The position numbers and the translations under genes are program-made. Shown piece by piece: positions 44,036 to 56,384 of a stretch of DNA of 64,000 nucleotides. This DNA comes from Ulota crispa (lineage: Eukaryota > Streptophyta > Bryopsida > Orthotrichales > Orthotrichaceae), in the NCBI GenBank assembly GCA_963920765.1, contig OY987243.1, forward strand, positions 20,269,419-20,333,418. Direction: 5' to 3'. The notes under the pieces are model-generated. The model had not been told where the DNA came from. It worked only from the letters and a program-made list of their open reading frames with translations, and ran no database searches. The number at the start of each line of letters is the position of its first letter. The first letter of the stretch is position 1.

Positions 44036-44368
44036 AGGTAGTCTGCTCATAAATAGTCCAGTAATTAAAATCTTCTATCTTCTCAAATGTTCCCTTGCTA
44101 TACATGCTTTTTTTCATAAGTTTTCAAAATGTACAAGGTGAGTACAGTTGAGGAGGTGGGCGGTTATAGAGACCTATGGCCTTTCCACTTCAAAATTTCA
44201 CACCTAATTCCACAAAGCTCCAAAAAATATGAAATAACTTGGATTAGATGTCAATTTTTCTTGTCTTTCAAGGATAATTTACTGAAAAATAGTCCAAGAA
44301 GTTTCACATCTCCAAATTTCAAATTTCAGTTTCAGCGCTTAGATGGACGGTTTATGAGCACACTACCT
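44036..44368. mobile_element. TA-flanked AGGTAG miniature element, copy c
   Basis: TA at 44034-44035 and 44369-44370. Left end AGGTAGTCTGCTCATAAATA; right end complements to AGGTAGTGTGCTCATAAACC. It aligns closely with copy d at 48127. Confidence 0.8.
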
Positions 44369-44370
44369 TA

Positions 44371-44776
44371 CAAAATTTCTAAACTCGATTTTCCTGATGG
44401 TACATTTCCAAACTCTTACAATCTTAGAAATGTGAGAGAACGGAACTCTCTCACCCTGACGGCCTGAGTGCCTGACCCCATACACTCGTAAAGCAGTTGA
44501 CCGATCTCCCGACCCATTCATCCAGGCAGGGCTGCAGGAGTGCAGGGGGCAATGAGGGGTCAAGTAACTAAATTGACCATGGCCGTTGAAGGTGCATGTC
44601 ACCAGATTAATGGGGATACACAAAGATTTCCTGCCGTACACCATCTATATTAAACTATTCATCAAGCACTACGACAACTTGGCAGGGAGGGGATTCTCAT
44701 CATGATATTCCAATGGTGGTGGAGGCGAGGCTCCTCCCCCTTGCAGCTTCCTCATTGTCCACCATTTCAATTTTTA
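44371..44776. other. GC-richer intergenic DNA, no gene
   Basis: The part 44440-44760 is richer in GC than its surroundings, but short frames on both strands show no known motif. It could be an exon relic. Confidence 0.35.
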
Positions 44777-44780
44777 TTAA

Positions 44781-45706
44781 CCCCTGAAGGACTGAACCAC
44801 TTTTTCAGTGAAAATCACTCAAAACTGCCACTTTTGGGGGTTAGTAAGAAAGTAATTTTTTTTGAAAATTTGGGAAATTCAACCGTAGGATCTTGCCCTA
44901 GATTGGATTAGGTACTTGTGAAAAAAAATCAGGTCATTCCAGATGGAGATGAGTGAGATATTTACATCTAAAGTGAAAAGAAAAGTTTTTTTCATGCTGC
45001 CCCAAAATTTCAGAAGCCTTTGACCATTCTTACATGAAAATAATTGCTCTATGCAACTTTGCGCTTTATTTTTTCCATGTGAGAGACCAAGTTAGCTATA
45101 TGTGGGAGAATTTTCAAATCATTTGGAACTACACAACACATGGGAAAAATCAGTGAGTAAAAAGAAGTAGAGAATGAGTCAAATCACTAAATTGTTAAGA
45201 ATTTAACTATTAAAATGAAAATTGCAAATCCTAATGGTCAAAATGTTGTGATAAACAATCTACTTCCTTTGGTTTAATTATTTTTCCAAAATATTGAAAA
45301 TTAAGTAAAATAAAGGACTTCAAAGTTTATTTTAGAGTAGAGAATCCATAACGGCCTGCAAACAAAAACTCCTCATATCTTTGATCTCATTGATTGAAAT
45401 TGAATGATTCAAAGCTTCTCATTTATAAAAAAAATCTAAAGAACCAATTTCAAATTTTGATTTAAAAATAAATAAAATTTAAAGAAGTTTTTGGGTTGCC
45501 CATGCGGGCAGCCCTCCCCAACTTTTCAGAAATTCTTGCGTAACTTCTTCAATAATTGTTGGAATGAGGAAAAAATTAGATGCCCGCGTAGATCTTTGAA
45601 TTCCCCACCTTCAATAAAAGTTTTAGAAATCACACAAAGTAGCTTATCCAAAGGTACATGCCCAAACTCTCACTTGTCCCCCAAAGGGACAACAGTCCTT
45701 TAGGGG
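44781..45706. mobile_element. TTAA-flanked miniature element, copy 11
   Basis: TTAA at 44777-44780 and 45707-45710. Left end CCCCTGAAGGACTG; right end complements to CCCCTAAAGGACTGTTG. The interior is inverted relative to copies 8 and 13 ('agagtagagaatccataac'). Confidence 0.85.
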
Positions 45707-45745
45707 TTAAGAAGTTTTGATAGTTTCATACTGTAAAAATAAGAA

Positions 45746-45747
<2 letters not shown>

Positions 45748-45830
<83 letters not shown>
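45748..45830. repeat. (TA)n microsatellite
   Basis: About 41 uninterrupted TA units. Shorter (TA)n runs are at 234-258, 54580-54621 and 55932-55964. Confidence 0.95.
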
Positions 45831-45832
<2 letters not shown>

Positions 45833-46078
45833 AAATAAATAAGACATTCATTGGAGCATCTCTAGTGTTGCACTTCAAAACTTGACATTTTAAGAGATTA
45901 TATTTATGTTGAAAGAGCCTTCAAAATTCTTGTTCTTCACTCTTGCACTTCAAATGTGCCCCATAAATATTTATTTGACCATTCAATAAGGGGAATATGT
46001 GATAGAGCTCATTAATCTTAAAATGAATAATGTTTTGAAGGACCATTGCTTGACACCATTAGGATGGAGTGCCCTTAA

Positions 46079-46497
46079 GAGCATCTTCACCGATTTGACA
46101 AAAATGGGCATTGAGCGAAGCCGGAGGTTTCTGGTTCTCTAGTCGAACCCCATCGCAGGCACTGGGAGGCCGTATATTTGACAAGCCATGGTGAACAAGC
46201 CTCCGGGGACATTCACCTGCCGGGATCCTAACGTTGTTGAGCAGCTTGTTTTTAGGAAATTTGTTTTGTCTCATTGTTAAAAGAGGGTTGTTGTGTTGTG
46301 TTATGAAGCTTATAGGCTCCATATAGATTTGCGTGGCATGCTCGGCATGCTTCAACCTCTTGTATTTAACATTTGGCGGGTTGATTTACTTGTGCTCCGG
46401 TGGACTTTGCCATCCTTGCAGGCCCACTTTGGCCAAGAAGTGCCCCTCCAAAGTGTCTCTGGTCGGCCTGCTCTCGAGAGAACCGGTGGAGATGCTC
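46079..46497. mobile_element. Tourist-like miniature element
   Basis: The ends GAGCATCTTCACCG and CGGTGGAGATGCTC are inverted. Flanks are TAA (46076-46078) and TGA (46498-46500), one base apart. The interior is unusually GC-rich for the region. Ends resemble those of 12205-12528. Confidence 0.65.
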
Positions 46498-46500
46498 TGA

Positions 46501-47084
46501 AGAATTTTGAATGACCATGAACACTTATCATCCAATCTTGAAGTATGTTAGACCCTATGAGGGCTGCTGCTCTCGTGCATAATATTATCAACCATTTGTG
46601 ATTGGGGATCTTTGATGAATAGTACTTACATAAATAGTGCAACAACTTCACAAAATGATACATATAAAGGAGTGGAAATAGTCACAACCTATATCAGCCA
46701 ATTGTTTCACCCCCAAAACGAACTACACTTGCAATTACTATGGCTTACATTAGCATGTACATCATGTTTTGTACATCGGACTTTTTTATTTTAGTTTTCA
46801 AGAACTAATGCAAACATGACTTTGCACTAACTCATGTTGTTCTCAAATAGTTTAAACAAGATACTTCCAATTCAAACATATACCTCGAAATAAAATAAAA
46901 CTAGTAGAATAAATTTGACTGTGTGATGTAAGGATTTGACCCCGTGAGGCCAACTTGTACATATTGAGCTATAAAACAAATCTCCAACATCTCATTGTGA
47001 ACACAAGCATGTAGTTTGCTTTTTCTTGTTTTTGCTGGTAACTTCTTTGTGCCAAAATGCCAAGATCTACGACGTGTTAATTGT
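46501..47084. other. Intergenic DNA, no gene
   Basis: No gene or element with clear ends is seen. Confidence 0.45.
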
Positions 47085-47086
47085 TA

Positions 47087-47506
47087 CTCCCTCTGTCCCT
47101 CTAAAAGCGTCCAAAAAGCTTCCTTGCAAAGGATTGACCGTGTCTTTAGTTTTTGTGCTAGTGACACATGCATTCTAGAATCATCATATCGTCTATCAGA
47201 TGTATGCAAAATCTTCAATTTTGATGTTGTTGTTTGGGCACCCAAATTTCATGCAAAAAGTACTATATTTGTGCATGTTGCCAGCTCCTTGTTATTGATG
47301 ATTTAAGGATTAGTAGCAACAATGGTACCTCATATGGACAAAGCCAAGCTTGCTAGGAGAGGAATGCTCTCTAATTGCTTAGCTTGCCCCCATGAGATCA
47401 CTCAACATCGCAAATGCTTTCTCACCATTTGAGATCAACAAAAGGGAACTTTTTAGTGGTACAAGAAATGTGTTTGATTTGAACGTTTTTTGAAGGACAG
47501 AGGGAG
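47087..47506. mobile_element. Stowaway-like miniature element
   Basis: TA at 47085-47086 and 47507-47508. Ends CTCCCTCTGTCC and GGACAGAGGGAG are exact inverted repeats and match the plant Stowaway terminus (CTCCCTCCGT type) of the Tc1/mariner superfamily. The 96-codon frame at 47016 runs into it and is not supported. Confidence 0.85.
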
Positions 47507-47685
47507 TATTTCTCATTTGTCAAGGCTCCTCAAGGTTATACTAGGAGTCATAGCTCCAAACCCACAATATGCTATTAATTTTTTTAAATCCGCAAAGTAT
47601 ATGGAGGTGGCAAACTGTCAAGTGTCATTGTTGCTATAGCAAAATAGATAGGACTATTCCTCTTGGAAAACGGCTTCTAGTATGA

Positions 47686-47904
47686 CTAAAGCTTATGCGT
47701 TCTTGCTAGAAACATGAATTGCTTTCCAAATGGCAATTCCTCCATGTAGTGTTGCAACCTAAGCATCATAGAGAGCTTTTTCCTTGCTGATTGGATTGTC
47801 AATAAAAGCTCTACTTCATCCTTCCATCCAAAAATACTAAATGATAAAGCATCTAGGGAGATCCTAGGGGAGGTAGGAGTTGGTATACTTGGTGATCTTT
47901 TCAA
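47686..47904 (-). pseudogene. Possible LINE reverse-transcriptase relic
   Basis: The minus strand gives a frame with PRISLDALSFS and, in a shifted frame, ATLHGGIAIWKAIHVSSK. These recall the segment after the RT domain in plant LINEs ('W..L..K..GG.G'). A frameshift separates the two pieces. The assignment rests on short similarity recalled by eye and is weak. Confidence 0.25.
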
Positions 47905-48126
47905 AGCAATTTATTTCAAAATTCCCTAGGGTGAGGGTTTCTTCCTAGTTAGGACCAACTTCCATGCTACATTAGAATTGGACACGTAGATCAACATTTT
48001 TCACTGTTGAATAACTTATATCCCAAAATTCCCATGCTTCTCACAAAAAGCTTACTAGAATACTATTTTTAGTGTGATTTTCCAACACGCTGTCATGTAT
48101 GGCTTAGTACTCATAACTTGTAACTA

Positions 48127-48429
48127 AGGTAGTCTGTTCATAAACCGTTCAGGCATTAAAATCACCCACCTTCTCAAATATATCCTTGTTGTACATGTTT
48201 TTTTTCATAGGTTTTCAAAATGTACAAGGCATGTACATTTGAGGAGGTGGACAAATTTAGAGACCTATGACCTTTCCACTTCAAAATTTCATAACTAATT
48301 CCACAAAGCTTCAAAAAATATGAAATGACTTGAGTTAGATGTCAATTTAGTGAAAAATACTTCAAGAAGTTTCACCTCCCCAAAATTCAGTTTCAGCCCT
48401 TACATGGACGGTTTATGAGAACACTACCT
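48127..48429. mobile_element. TA-flanked AGGTAG miniature element, copy d
   Basis: TA at 48125-48126 and 48430-48431. Left end AGGTAGTCTGTTCATAAACC; right end complements to AGGTAGTGTTCTCATAAACC. It lacks about 30 bp present in copy c. Confidence 0.8.
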
Positions 48430-48439
48430 TATGAACTCG

Positions 48440-49276
48440 TAACTCGTAGCTCGTGACTCGTGGGTTGTCTTTTCCTTGCTTTACGAAATCGGGACCACCG
48501 TGGACGTCGACCCTTGGTCCCGCCATGTCCTTTCTTCGCTTTTGCCACTTGATTGTAAGCTCTCGATACCTCCTTCGGTAATTCACACTCGCAGAACAGG
48601 CGAGCTAACTTATGCTTTTCATCATTTCTCATCGCATGCCGTGTTTTCCCAGAGCACTTCAATTTGCTCTTAATTTTTTATATCAACGGCAATCGCGGGT
48701 GCCATGCCAGCAGCATGTCCTACTTCCGCCTGGCTGCTCGGGAAAGAATTAAGAAAAGAGCCAAATCCAGGATGTAGGAGGAGTGGCAATTGGCTGCCGT
48801 GGTGGTATGATACTATTGTATGATGGTTGTCCCGGTCAGGATGCCTGCCATTGTTCTTTTTTGGTTGTGGCAATGCAGGTCTTGGCGCTAGTGGCGCCGG
48901 GGTTTCGGCCGTCCTGTCGCGACGGGAATACTACTGTTTCCGGGAATACACTTGCAAGTTCCGATGCCACGACAGAGAATCGCCTATCATTGGTTGGCGT
49001 TCTGCAATCGCGGCTTGTGTGCCAGCATCTTTTCAGATTTCGCTGTAAGGAAGCATCGATCCCGTTTTTAGCCTTTTTTCTTTTTTGATGGCTGGATTGT
49101 GCTTGAATCATGTTGATTCTTGATCCTAGGTTTTTATAGCGTGCTTTGTTGTTGAGGGAGAGTGTGTTCGAGGGGAGAATGGCACGCATGCCTGCGGATG
49201 CATGAGTGTTGGGAAGCGGGGCCGAAGCGGAGAATTAGATCTGTTGTATGTGAGTAATTAGTGAGGTTGGGAGAAA
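48440..49276 (+). promoter_or_regulatory. Upstream region of the P450 gene
   Basis: GC-richer sequence before the P450 start. A TATA-like 'tttttatag' lies at 49131-49139, about 140 bp before the ATG. Overlapping frames on both strands (for example 48783-49088) show no conserved motif, so I treat this as promoter and leader, not a gene. Confidence 0.35.
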
Positions 49277-51837
49277 ATGGGAGCGTTCGAATGCTCTGGC
49301 GCTAAATGCAACGTTGCGGCTTGGATAGATGGATTCGTGGCCAACTGGGGGAAGGTCGCGTTAACCGTCGTTTTCGCTGCCTTGTTCGCGAAGTATTTGA
49401 TCGGCGCGACCGTGGGACGTAGAAAGCTCCCTCCAGGGCCGACACCATGGCCAATCCTTGGCAATATTGCCTCCCTCAGTGGCCTTCCGCACCGATCCCT
49501 GGAGAAATTGTCTCTCCAATACGGAGGCCTTATGTATCTTCGCCTCGGGTAATTAATCTCTGTTGCTTGATGTGGATTAAGCTTATCTTCACTTCTAAGA
49601 CGGTTCACTTTTGCATCTGCTGCTGTTGTAAGAGATTGAGGCACTTGGAAGTCTATTTGCAAATGAACGTGCGTGTTGTTGGAGATCAGTATTTTTTGAA
49701 ACATTCTACTCTTCGTTACTGGACAATGAAATATTCTCGTTCTTTAAAATTTTCGATTGCGTTTTTTATTTTCTCGTACTGTGTTTACTTTAATATCGTT
49801 TTTAATGATTATGTTCTTCCGACGTAAGAACTCATTCAAGAAGTGAAATCATCAAAAACTTGCAAATTGATTCTGAATTTGCAAACCAGATACCTTCTTC
49901 CTGAAATGCAGATTCCGTCTAGAGATTTTAGTTATTTTGAAACAATCACTGTTTGAAGCAAGCTCATAAGATTCTTAGTTGTTCGTTATGACCACAGATC
50001 TGTTCCTTGCATCGTGATTTCGAGTGCGGAAGTCGCCCGAGAGTTGTTCAAGACAGTGGATGTCATCATTTCGAATCGTCCAAGCGGTTGTTTTTTTGAG
50101 AACATGACAAGGTGCAGGAATGTGACAGCAGCTCGTTATGGTCCACATTGGCGCAAATTGAGAATGATAGCCGCTTCTGAGTTGTTCACGCAGAAGCGAT
50201 TGGATTCGTTCAAAGAAGCACGGCTTGCAGAGATCGGCATCTCTATCAAGGAGCTCTTCGTTCAGTCGGAAACACAAGGTCCAGTTGACCTTCATATGTG
50301 GCTGCACAGATTGCTATCAAACAACCTTTCGCGCGTTATTATTAATGAAAGGTATAGTGGATCTTACTCGATGCTCTATCTCTTCTTAAAGGGCCCGACG
50401 TCGATTGGCGAGGTAGTTATATGCACTAATATCTTCACCTTTTTCAAAATCTCGGCCTAGAATTTTGGAGCGAACAGATCCTTCGATATTAATGATCCAA
50501 TCCGTAATCTGAATGGATATCAGAAATCTTAAAAGAACAAAGGAAATGAATTTGTAGATTTTAGAGATGAATTCTTATCGCGACTCACCAAATTCTCTGA
50601 AACATCTTTGAAGCAGACTTTTGTTCCCGACTTACACTTCAGAGATGCTGCTCTATCAATCTGTACAGGTACTTTGGAACGGATGAAAAAGGTATGGCGG
50701 ATGCACTCGAGTTCAACAACAACACTGCTTTGATGTTTGCGCAGGGAGGTGAAGTCGTTGTAAGCGACTTCATTCCCTGGTTTAAACCGCTCACGATATT
50801 ACAAGGCAAAGGCGATATGTACCGCAAGACAGGGGTGGCTTCAATGGAAATAATGAGGAAGATGACCAAATTTGATGAGCGAAAGAAACTCCACGATGAA
50901 GCTCGAAGCACTGGTAGGCCGGAGGATTTCGTGGATGTGTTGCTGTCGTCGACCATGGCAGATGGCGTCACCCCTATGGACGAGGAAATGATTCTTTTGA
51001 CGTTGATGGTAAGATCCTCTTTGCTGAAACAAATACTCCCAGGATGTTTTCTTTGATTCCGTCTGGCAATTCTTACGTCGTAATCCACTCACTGGTATGC
51101 TAACCTACCATTTCTGTATCGGATGGTATTCCTTCAGCTATAAGAATGCTAACACAGAATGATTCTGAATGCTTGGTACTTAAATGTTCTGTTCTTGGGG
51201 TTCTGTACAGGACATTCTTGTTGCTGGAACTGATACAAGTGCGACCACGATTGAATGGACAATCACAGAGCTCCTTCGCCATCCCGAATGTATGAAAAGA
51301 GTACGCGAAGAATTGGACTCTGTTGTTGGTAACAGACTTGTCAAGGAAGAAGACCTTGGCAACCTGCCCTACCTGAACGCAGTGCTGAAGGAATCCTTCC
51401 GCCTTCACCCTGCAACTCCATTGGGACTCCCTCGCGAGGCAAGCCAACCTTTCCAGTTGCAAGGATATACTTTCCCAGTCGGTACGCGTCTGTTTATCAA
51501 TCAATGGTCAATCCACCACGACCCTGCCATTTACCCAGATCCTTACAAATTCAAGCCCGAGAGGTTTTTGGAAGGAGCAGAGATCAAGTTTGTTGGCGAG
51601 TCACAGTATCAGTTGATTCCATTCGGATTAGGAAGAAGAAACTGTTTAGGAATGCCTATGGCAATGCTAGTCATCCCTCTACTGCTGTGCCATTGCCTCC
51701 ACACCGTGGATTTCTCATTGCCTGAGGGTCTAGACCCGGAAGAGTTAGACATGTCCGAGTCATTTGGTGTGTCTGCTCCGAAAACACAGCCATTGATGAT
51801 ATACGCAAAACCCAGGGCTTCCGCCGCTTTGTATTGA
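49277..51837 (+). CDS. Cytochrome P450, A-type (CYP71 clan)
   Basis: Four exons, 49277-49548, 49998-50351, 50669-51008 and 51211-51837, give 530 residues. All introns (449, 317, 202 bp) are GT-AG and every junction keeps the frame. An N-terminal membrane anchor (about residues 24-45) is followed by the proline hinge PPGP (52-55). The oxygen-binding I-helix motif AGTDTS is at 327-332, ExxR in KESFRLHP (383-386), PERF at 438-441, and the haem loop FGLGRRNCLG with its cysteine ligand at 467. It should be an ER-bound haem monooxygenase fed by P450 reductase. The clan and general chemistry are known for such proteins; the substrate and CYP family are not evident. Length is normal. The ATG lies in a fair context (aaaATGGG). 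No interruption is seen, so it is probably functional. Confidence 0.92.
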
Positions 51838-52465
51838 CTCGTATGGATCTCATCTGGCCTTTGTAATGATTGCAGTAATCAAAATTCGGAGCATATCGAC
51901 ACCGGAGCAAGATGTGAGCTGTGAGTTCTGGAAGCCAAGGGAATTCTCTGTGATTATCGATCAAGGGTTTTTGCAATTTTTTAAAAATGCAGTGTGTATT
52001 GAAACAAAGTTGTTTACCGTTCGCAGTAAGTTTCTATCAGTGCTCGCCCCCCTCAGCAGTCAGCACTTCAACTCCTGAGAGAGCCTGAGACCCACTAGGT
52101 GGAAGATTATTTTATTTCAAACCACAGTACGAGCTGTATGAAAAGCTCTCCCTTGGAAGTTCCATTTACACCGAGTTCTAAATCTTAATGAAGCAAAAAG
52201 AACCCAAGAAATGAGTCTCCTGAACCGACCCTTTCCAAGGCCTTCATGGAACAGCATTGAGCTTGATCTCACTCAAGCTACAGAACAGTCTACTACTTGC
52301 AGAAAACATGTATTGTAGTAGTTCACAACAACTGCACAACAATCGACTACAAGTTGAGTCCATTTTGTAGTGGTCCAGTTGTTGTGCTGTGCAGTTGTTG
52401 AGTGCAATGGTTGTGAACTAGTAGTGGACAGCCGTTTATCCCTATTTTTATACTATAATTCTATT
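51838..52465. other. P450 downstream region with a short inverted repeat
   Basis: The first 250 bp or so is probably 3' UTR. An inverted repeat lies at about 52285-52430: 'gttcacaacaactgcacaac' is mirrored by 'gttgtgctgtgcagttgttg' with extra bases. It may be a small foldback element. Confidence 0.4.
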
Positions 52466-53457
52466 TACTTACAATTTATTTTCCATGTGTTTTACAGTTC
52501 CAAATGATTTGAAACTTTTATGACATGCAAATTGCTTAGGTGGAATAAAGAATCTAGAGAAGCACCACTCACATAATCTTTTTTCTTTATGAATTTCACC
52601 TTCTAAAGGGTAGCTGCTCAGTTTTTCACAAGACTCAAAAAATTGTTTTCGCATACTCAAACCTATTATCTTTCAATCCACGTTGTGGAAAATTTTGAAA
52701 ATTTCTCCACATTTTCCAAAACTACTCTACAACAAGATCCTATAATTACATAAGCATAAAAATGTTTTTGTTTTCAAATTTGATATTAGATTTGAACAAC
52801 AAACTTTTTTTGGATTTTTATTTTTTGGTCTCATAATGACACCACAAATCCAAGTGTGGAAATTATGTTTTTTAATAGTAAAAATTTGAGAATGTAAATT
52901 AAAAAATTCGTCCAAAAAGTTGGATGAACAAAATTCAAAGTGAACGTAAGAATATTTTCATCCAAAAGTTTCAATGAATAAAATTCAATTTGGATGAAAG
53001 TAGATGAATGTTAAAGCGCATTCAATGAGACATTTTGATGTTTTATTTAGTCTCTTTGAAACTAATGAGGCTCTTAAAGTGAATCAAATTTGTTACTTTG
53101 ACCCTGAAGAAAGTAATAGCAAGCTATTCTCTATTTGATTCAATGGATATTCACTTGCACAACAAGCACAAATGCATGCAATTGTTGAGGACATCAAAGA
53201 TGACAAGACTAATATTGAAACTATGTTATACATCCAAAGCAAATGATTTTTTTTATATAATGAATTTATGGCCCATGATAAAAAAAATTGTCTATTTAGC
53301 TTGAAATAAGTGTTTGTATTCATTCACTACTATTATTGACGATTTGTAATAGACCAAGTTTATTTAAACACTGTATGGCAAATGCACGGTAATTAAACCA
53401 AGCGTATTTAGACAATTTACTATTTAAGTATGTACTTTAGTTTTTAACTAATGGTTG
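52466..53457. other. AT-rich DNA with a fragment of the TTAA family
   Basis: The part 52480-52800 resembles the interior of the 0.9-kb TTAA-flanked elements ('ccatgtgttttacagttccaa'-type phrase), but no CCCC ends are found. No gene is seen. Confidence 0.4.
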
Positions 53458-53461
53458 TTAA

Positions 53462-54104
53462 CCCCTCAACGCCCAAGGGGCGTTTATTTTGCCTCTCTAA
53501 ATTTTGTTCAGGGATACCAAAAGTTTTTTGAAGATTTTTTATGTGGTTATTATTATATCTAAATTGTTGTTGACGTCTAGTTTCAGCATCAAAAGTCTCA
53601 TCTTGAAAATGAATTAACATGATTTGTCTATTCAAGTTTGTGCAAGGGTGTCCATTGCAAATCTTCACTTTGTAGTGTTGAAGGCTCTTGCAAATGAGCC
53701 TCAAGTACACTAGAACTTGGAGAAAAATTGCATTAAAAATTCACTTAAAAAAATTGTAGAATAGATTTTGAGAAGCCGTAAATTGATTGGGGTTATGCAT
53801 GTTGTACTTTACATACTCATATTTTTTTGGTACCCTCAATTTTAGGTTTGAGATGCAAAAAGAGGACTGAAAGACTTCAAATCACTTTTGCAGTTTTAAC
53901 ACCCTCATGATCAAACCTTATAATCTCTCAATCCATAAGTGATATAGTTGTGATTTCTTTTTGTATGCAATCTATAACATGTCTACTTTGAATTTGTACG
54001 GTTACATTTCAAATTTTTTTGATAAGATTGATCAAAATGCCAGCATTTTGTTCACTTTCAAGCAAATTTTGAAATACTCCAAAATTCCAGGGGCGGTGAG
54101 GGGT
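53462..54104. mobile_element. TTAA-flanked miniature element, copy 12
   Basis: TTAA at 53458-53461 and 54105-54108. Left end CCCCTCAACGCCCAAGGGG; right end complements to CCCCTCACCGCCCCTGG. The interior is homologous to copy 2. Confidence 0.85.
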
Positions 54105-54108
54105 TAAG

Positions 54109-54575
54109 GCACAACCAATCTTTATAAAAAAAATTCATCCAATATGAATACCAAGGGATTTAGATTAATTTGCCAATATATTGTATAATTGCTTTGTAAT
54201 AAACATCTTTTCTACAATATACTTGGCAAACTTTAAGCTTTAAATTTGAAAAATAATTTAATAAATTTGCATTCGAGATTGACATCACATTGTTTGTGTC
54301 TGTTTCCATATGCAATATTTTAACTGTTTATTCATTTTCTACTATTTCTTGGAGTTTTTTAGTTTTATTTACATTTTAATCAACTTTGAAGTTTGAATTT
54401 ACAAGCTTGCCATAATAAAAATGCAATTTGATCTCAAATTGTACATTTTTAGTTGAAATCAAAATATCTAAAAAACTAGTTTTTTTTTAGAGATTTTAGA
54501 AAAAAAAACAAATGTTGAAGAGCGCTATTCGGAATTAAATAGCCCCCTTCAACACTTTATTATTATTATTATTAT

Positions 54576-54623
<48 letters not shown>

Positions 54624-54650
54624 CCGATTGAAAAAGTGCTTGTCAAGGGC
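54109..54650. other. AT-rich DNA with (ATT)n and (TA)n, no gene
   Basis: (ATT)n at 54557-54576 and (TA)n at 54580-54621. The TA run is framed by 'gcgctattcggaattaaa' and 'aaaaagtgcttgtcaaggg', a module that recurs at 55900-56100. Confidence 0.5.
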
Positions 54651-54939
54651 TAAGGTAGAAGCACCCATAAGTGCTAGTGTCCCCATAACTGTCACCTCTA
54701 AAATCTTGGAAAATCTGTGGAAATGAATAGCTGTAATTATAAGAATGTACAACATGTGAACATGAAACCTTAGTGTTGGTTATGGGTGCAATGATAGTTT
54801 GCTCTTTAAAAATTCAAAACTTATTTTCATAGTATCCAAACAATACATTTGAATGTGCAAACTCATTATTTTTTGTTCCTAATAGAATCCTATAATTTGC
54901 TAGTTATTTATTAACATTCATCATGTTCAAAACCCTTAA

Positions 54940-55858
54940 CCCCTAAAGGACCATTGTCAGTTTGGCTGACATTTGTGATTTTGGGCATATTCCTATGGCT
55001 AAACTACTTTTGTGTAATTTTTGAAACTTTTATTGAAGTTAAGAAATTCATAGCTCTACGCAGGAATGTAATTTTTTCTTCATTTTGACATTTATTGAAG
55101 AAGTTATGCATGAAAATCTAGAAAATGCTACTCCTCATGCAGCCAAAAATTCTTTAAAAATTTCATTTTTTTCAAATAAAAACCTGAAGTAGGTTCTTTA
55201 GACTTATATAGAAGCGAGGAGCTTTGAATCATTCAATTTTGATAAATGAGATGAAAGTTATGAGGTGTTTTTGTTTACGGGTAGTTTTAGATTCTCTACT
55301 CTAAAATAAACTTTGAAGTCCTTTATTTTACTTAATTTTCATTATTTTGGAAAAAAAACAAAATCAAAGGATGTAGATTGTTTATCACAACACTATGACT
55401 GTTGGGATTTGCATTTTTCATTTTAATTATTAATTTCTCAACAATTTAGTGTTTTGACTTTTTTTTTTTTTTTTTACTTACTATTTTTTCCCATGTGTTG
55501 TATAGTTCCAATTGATTTGAAAATTCTCCCACACATACCTAACTTGGTGTACTACATGGGAAAAATAAAGCACAACTTTGTGTAGAGTAATTTTTTTGCT
55601 CTAAGAGTGGTCAAAGCCTTCTAAAATTTTTTGGCAATAGCAAAAGAAACTTTTTTTTTGCAATTTAGATGTAAATATCTTACTCATTTTTGGGTAGATT
55701 GAGCTGAATTTTTTACCATGTATACCTCTTACAATCTACTATAAGATCTTACAATTGAATTTTTGTAAAAAACTCTTTTTCTTACCATTGTACTTGCTTC
55801 CCCAAAAGTGGCAGTTTTCTGTGTTTTTTGCAAAAAAAATGGCTTGGTCCTTTAGGGT
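54940..55858. mobile_element. TTAA-flanked miniature element, copy 13
   Basis: TTAA at 54936-54939 and 55859-55862. Left end CCCCTAAAGGACCATTGTC; right end complements to ACCCTAAAGGACCAAGCC. It seems to sit inside a TA-flanked AGGTAG-type element: AGGTAGAAGCACC at about 54651 on the left and GGTGCTCCTACTT at about 55881 on the right. Confidence 0.85.
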
Positions 55859-55899
55859 TTAACTAAAGTGATGCTTCTAGGTGCTCCTACTTTCTTCAA

Positions 55900-55928
55900 A
55901 TAGAATAGTCCTCTTCAACACTTTTTTT

Positions 55929-55966
<38 letters not shown>

Positions 55967-56105
55967 TAATTAAAAGAGTGCTTGTCAAGGGCAATTTGAT
56001 ATCGAATAGCACTCTTCAACACCTTTTTAGATTTTTTAGATTTTTTTTAAATTTATTTTTTATTTAATTGAAAAAGTGCTTGTCAAAGGCTATTCAATAT
56101 CAATT
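55900..56105. repeat. Short inverted-repeat modules around AT-rich cores
   Basis: Two modules have edges like 'gaatagcactcttcaacac' and 'aaaaagtgcttgtcaaggg'. They surround a (TA)n run (55932-55964) and a T-rich core (56025-56080). They share the 'ttgatatcgaatagcac' junction seen in the 139-bp array. Confidence 0.5.
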
Positions 56106-56239
56106 AGCTTCTAGGAAGCCATTTTTTGAAGATGACATAGTGACTCAAATTGTAGGTTTTCAATTTTGTTCACAATTTAATGAAGTTTAAAATCTCAAAT
56201 ACAAAGACTGTTTACCTTATGTGCTATTTAACATTGAGT

Positions 56240-56323
56240 AGTTTATAGCAAACTCTTTCTGAAGATAATCTCATCTTGAGCAGTTTATAGCAAACTCTTT
56301 CTGAAGATAATCTCATCTTGAGC
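56240..56323. repeat. Perfect 42-bp tandem duplication
   Basis: The unit beginning 'agtttatagcaaactctttc' occurs at 56240-56281 and again at 56282-56323 with no spacer. Confidence 0.9.
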
Positions 56324-56384
56324 CAAAGTTTCTTAAATTTATTTACATTTTGATCAGCTTTGAGGTCCCATCTACTAAAACCTT

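Noticed and set aside
48783-49189. Frames of about 100 codons on both strands upstream of the P450
   Set aside because: No conserved motif; GC-rich leader sequence is open by chance in several frames.
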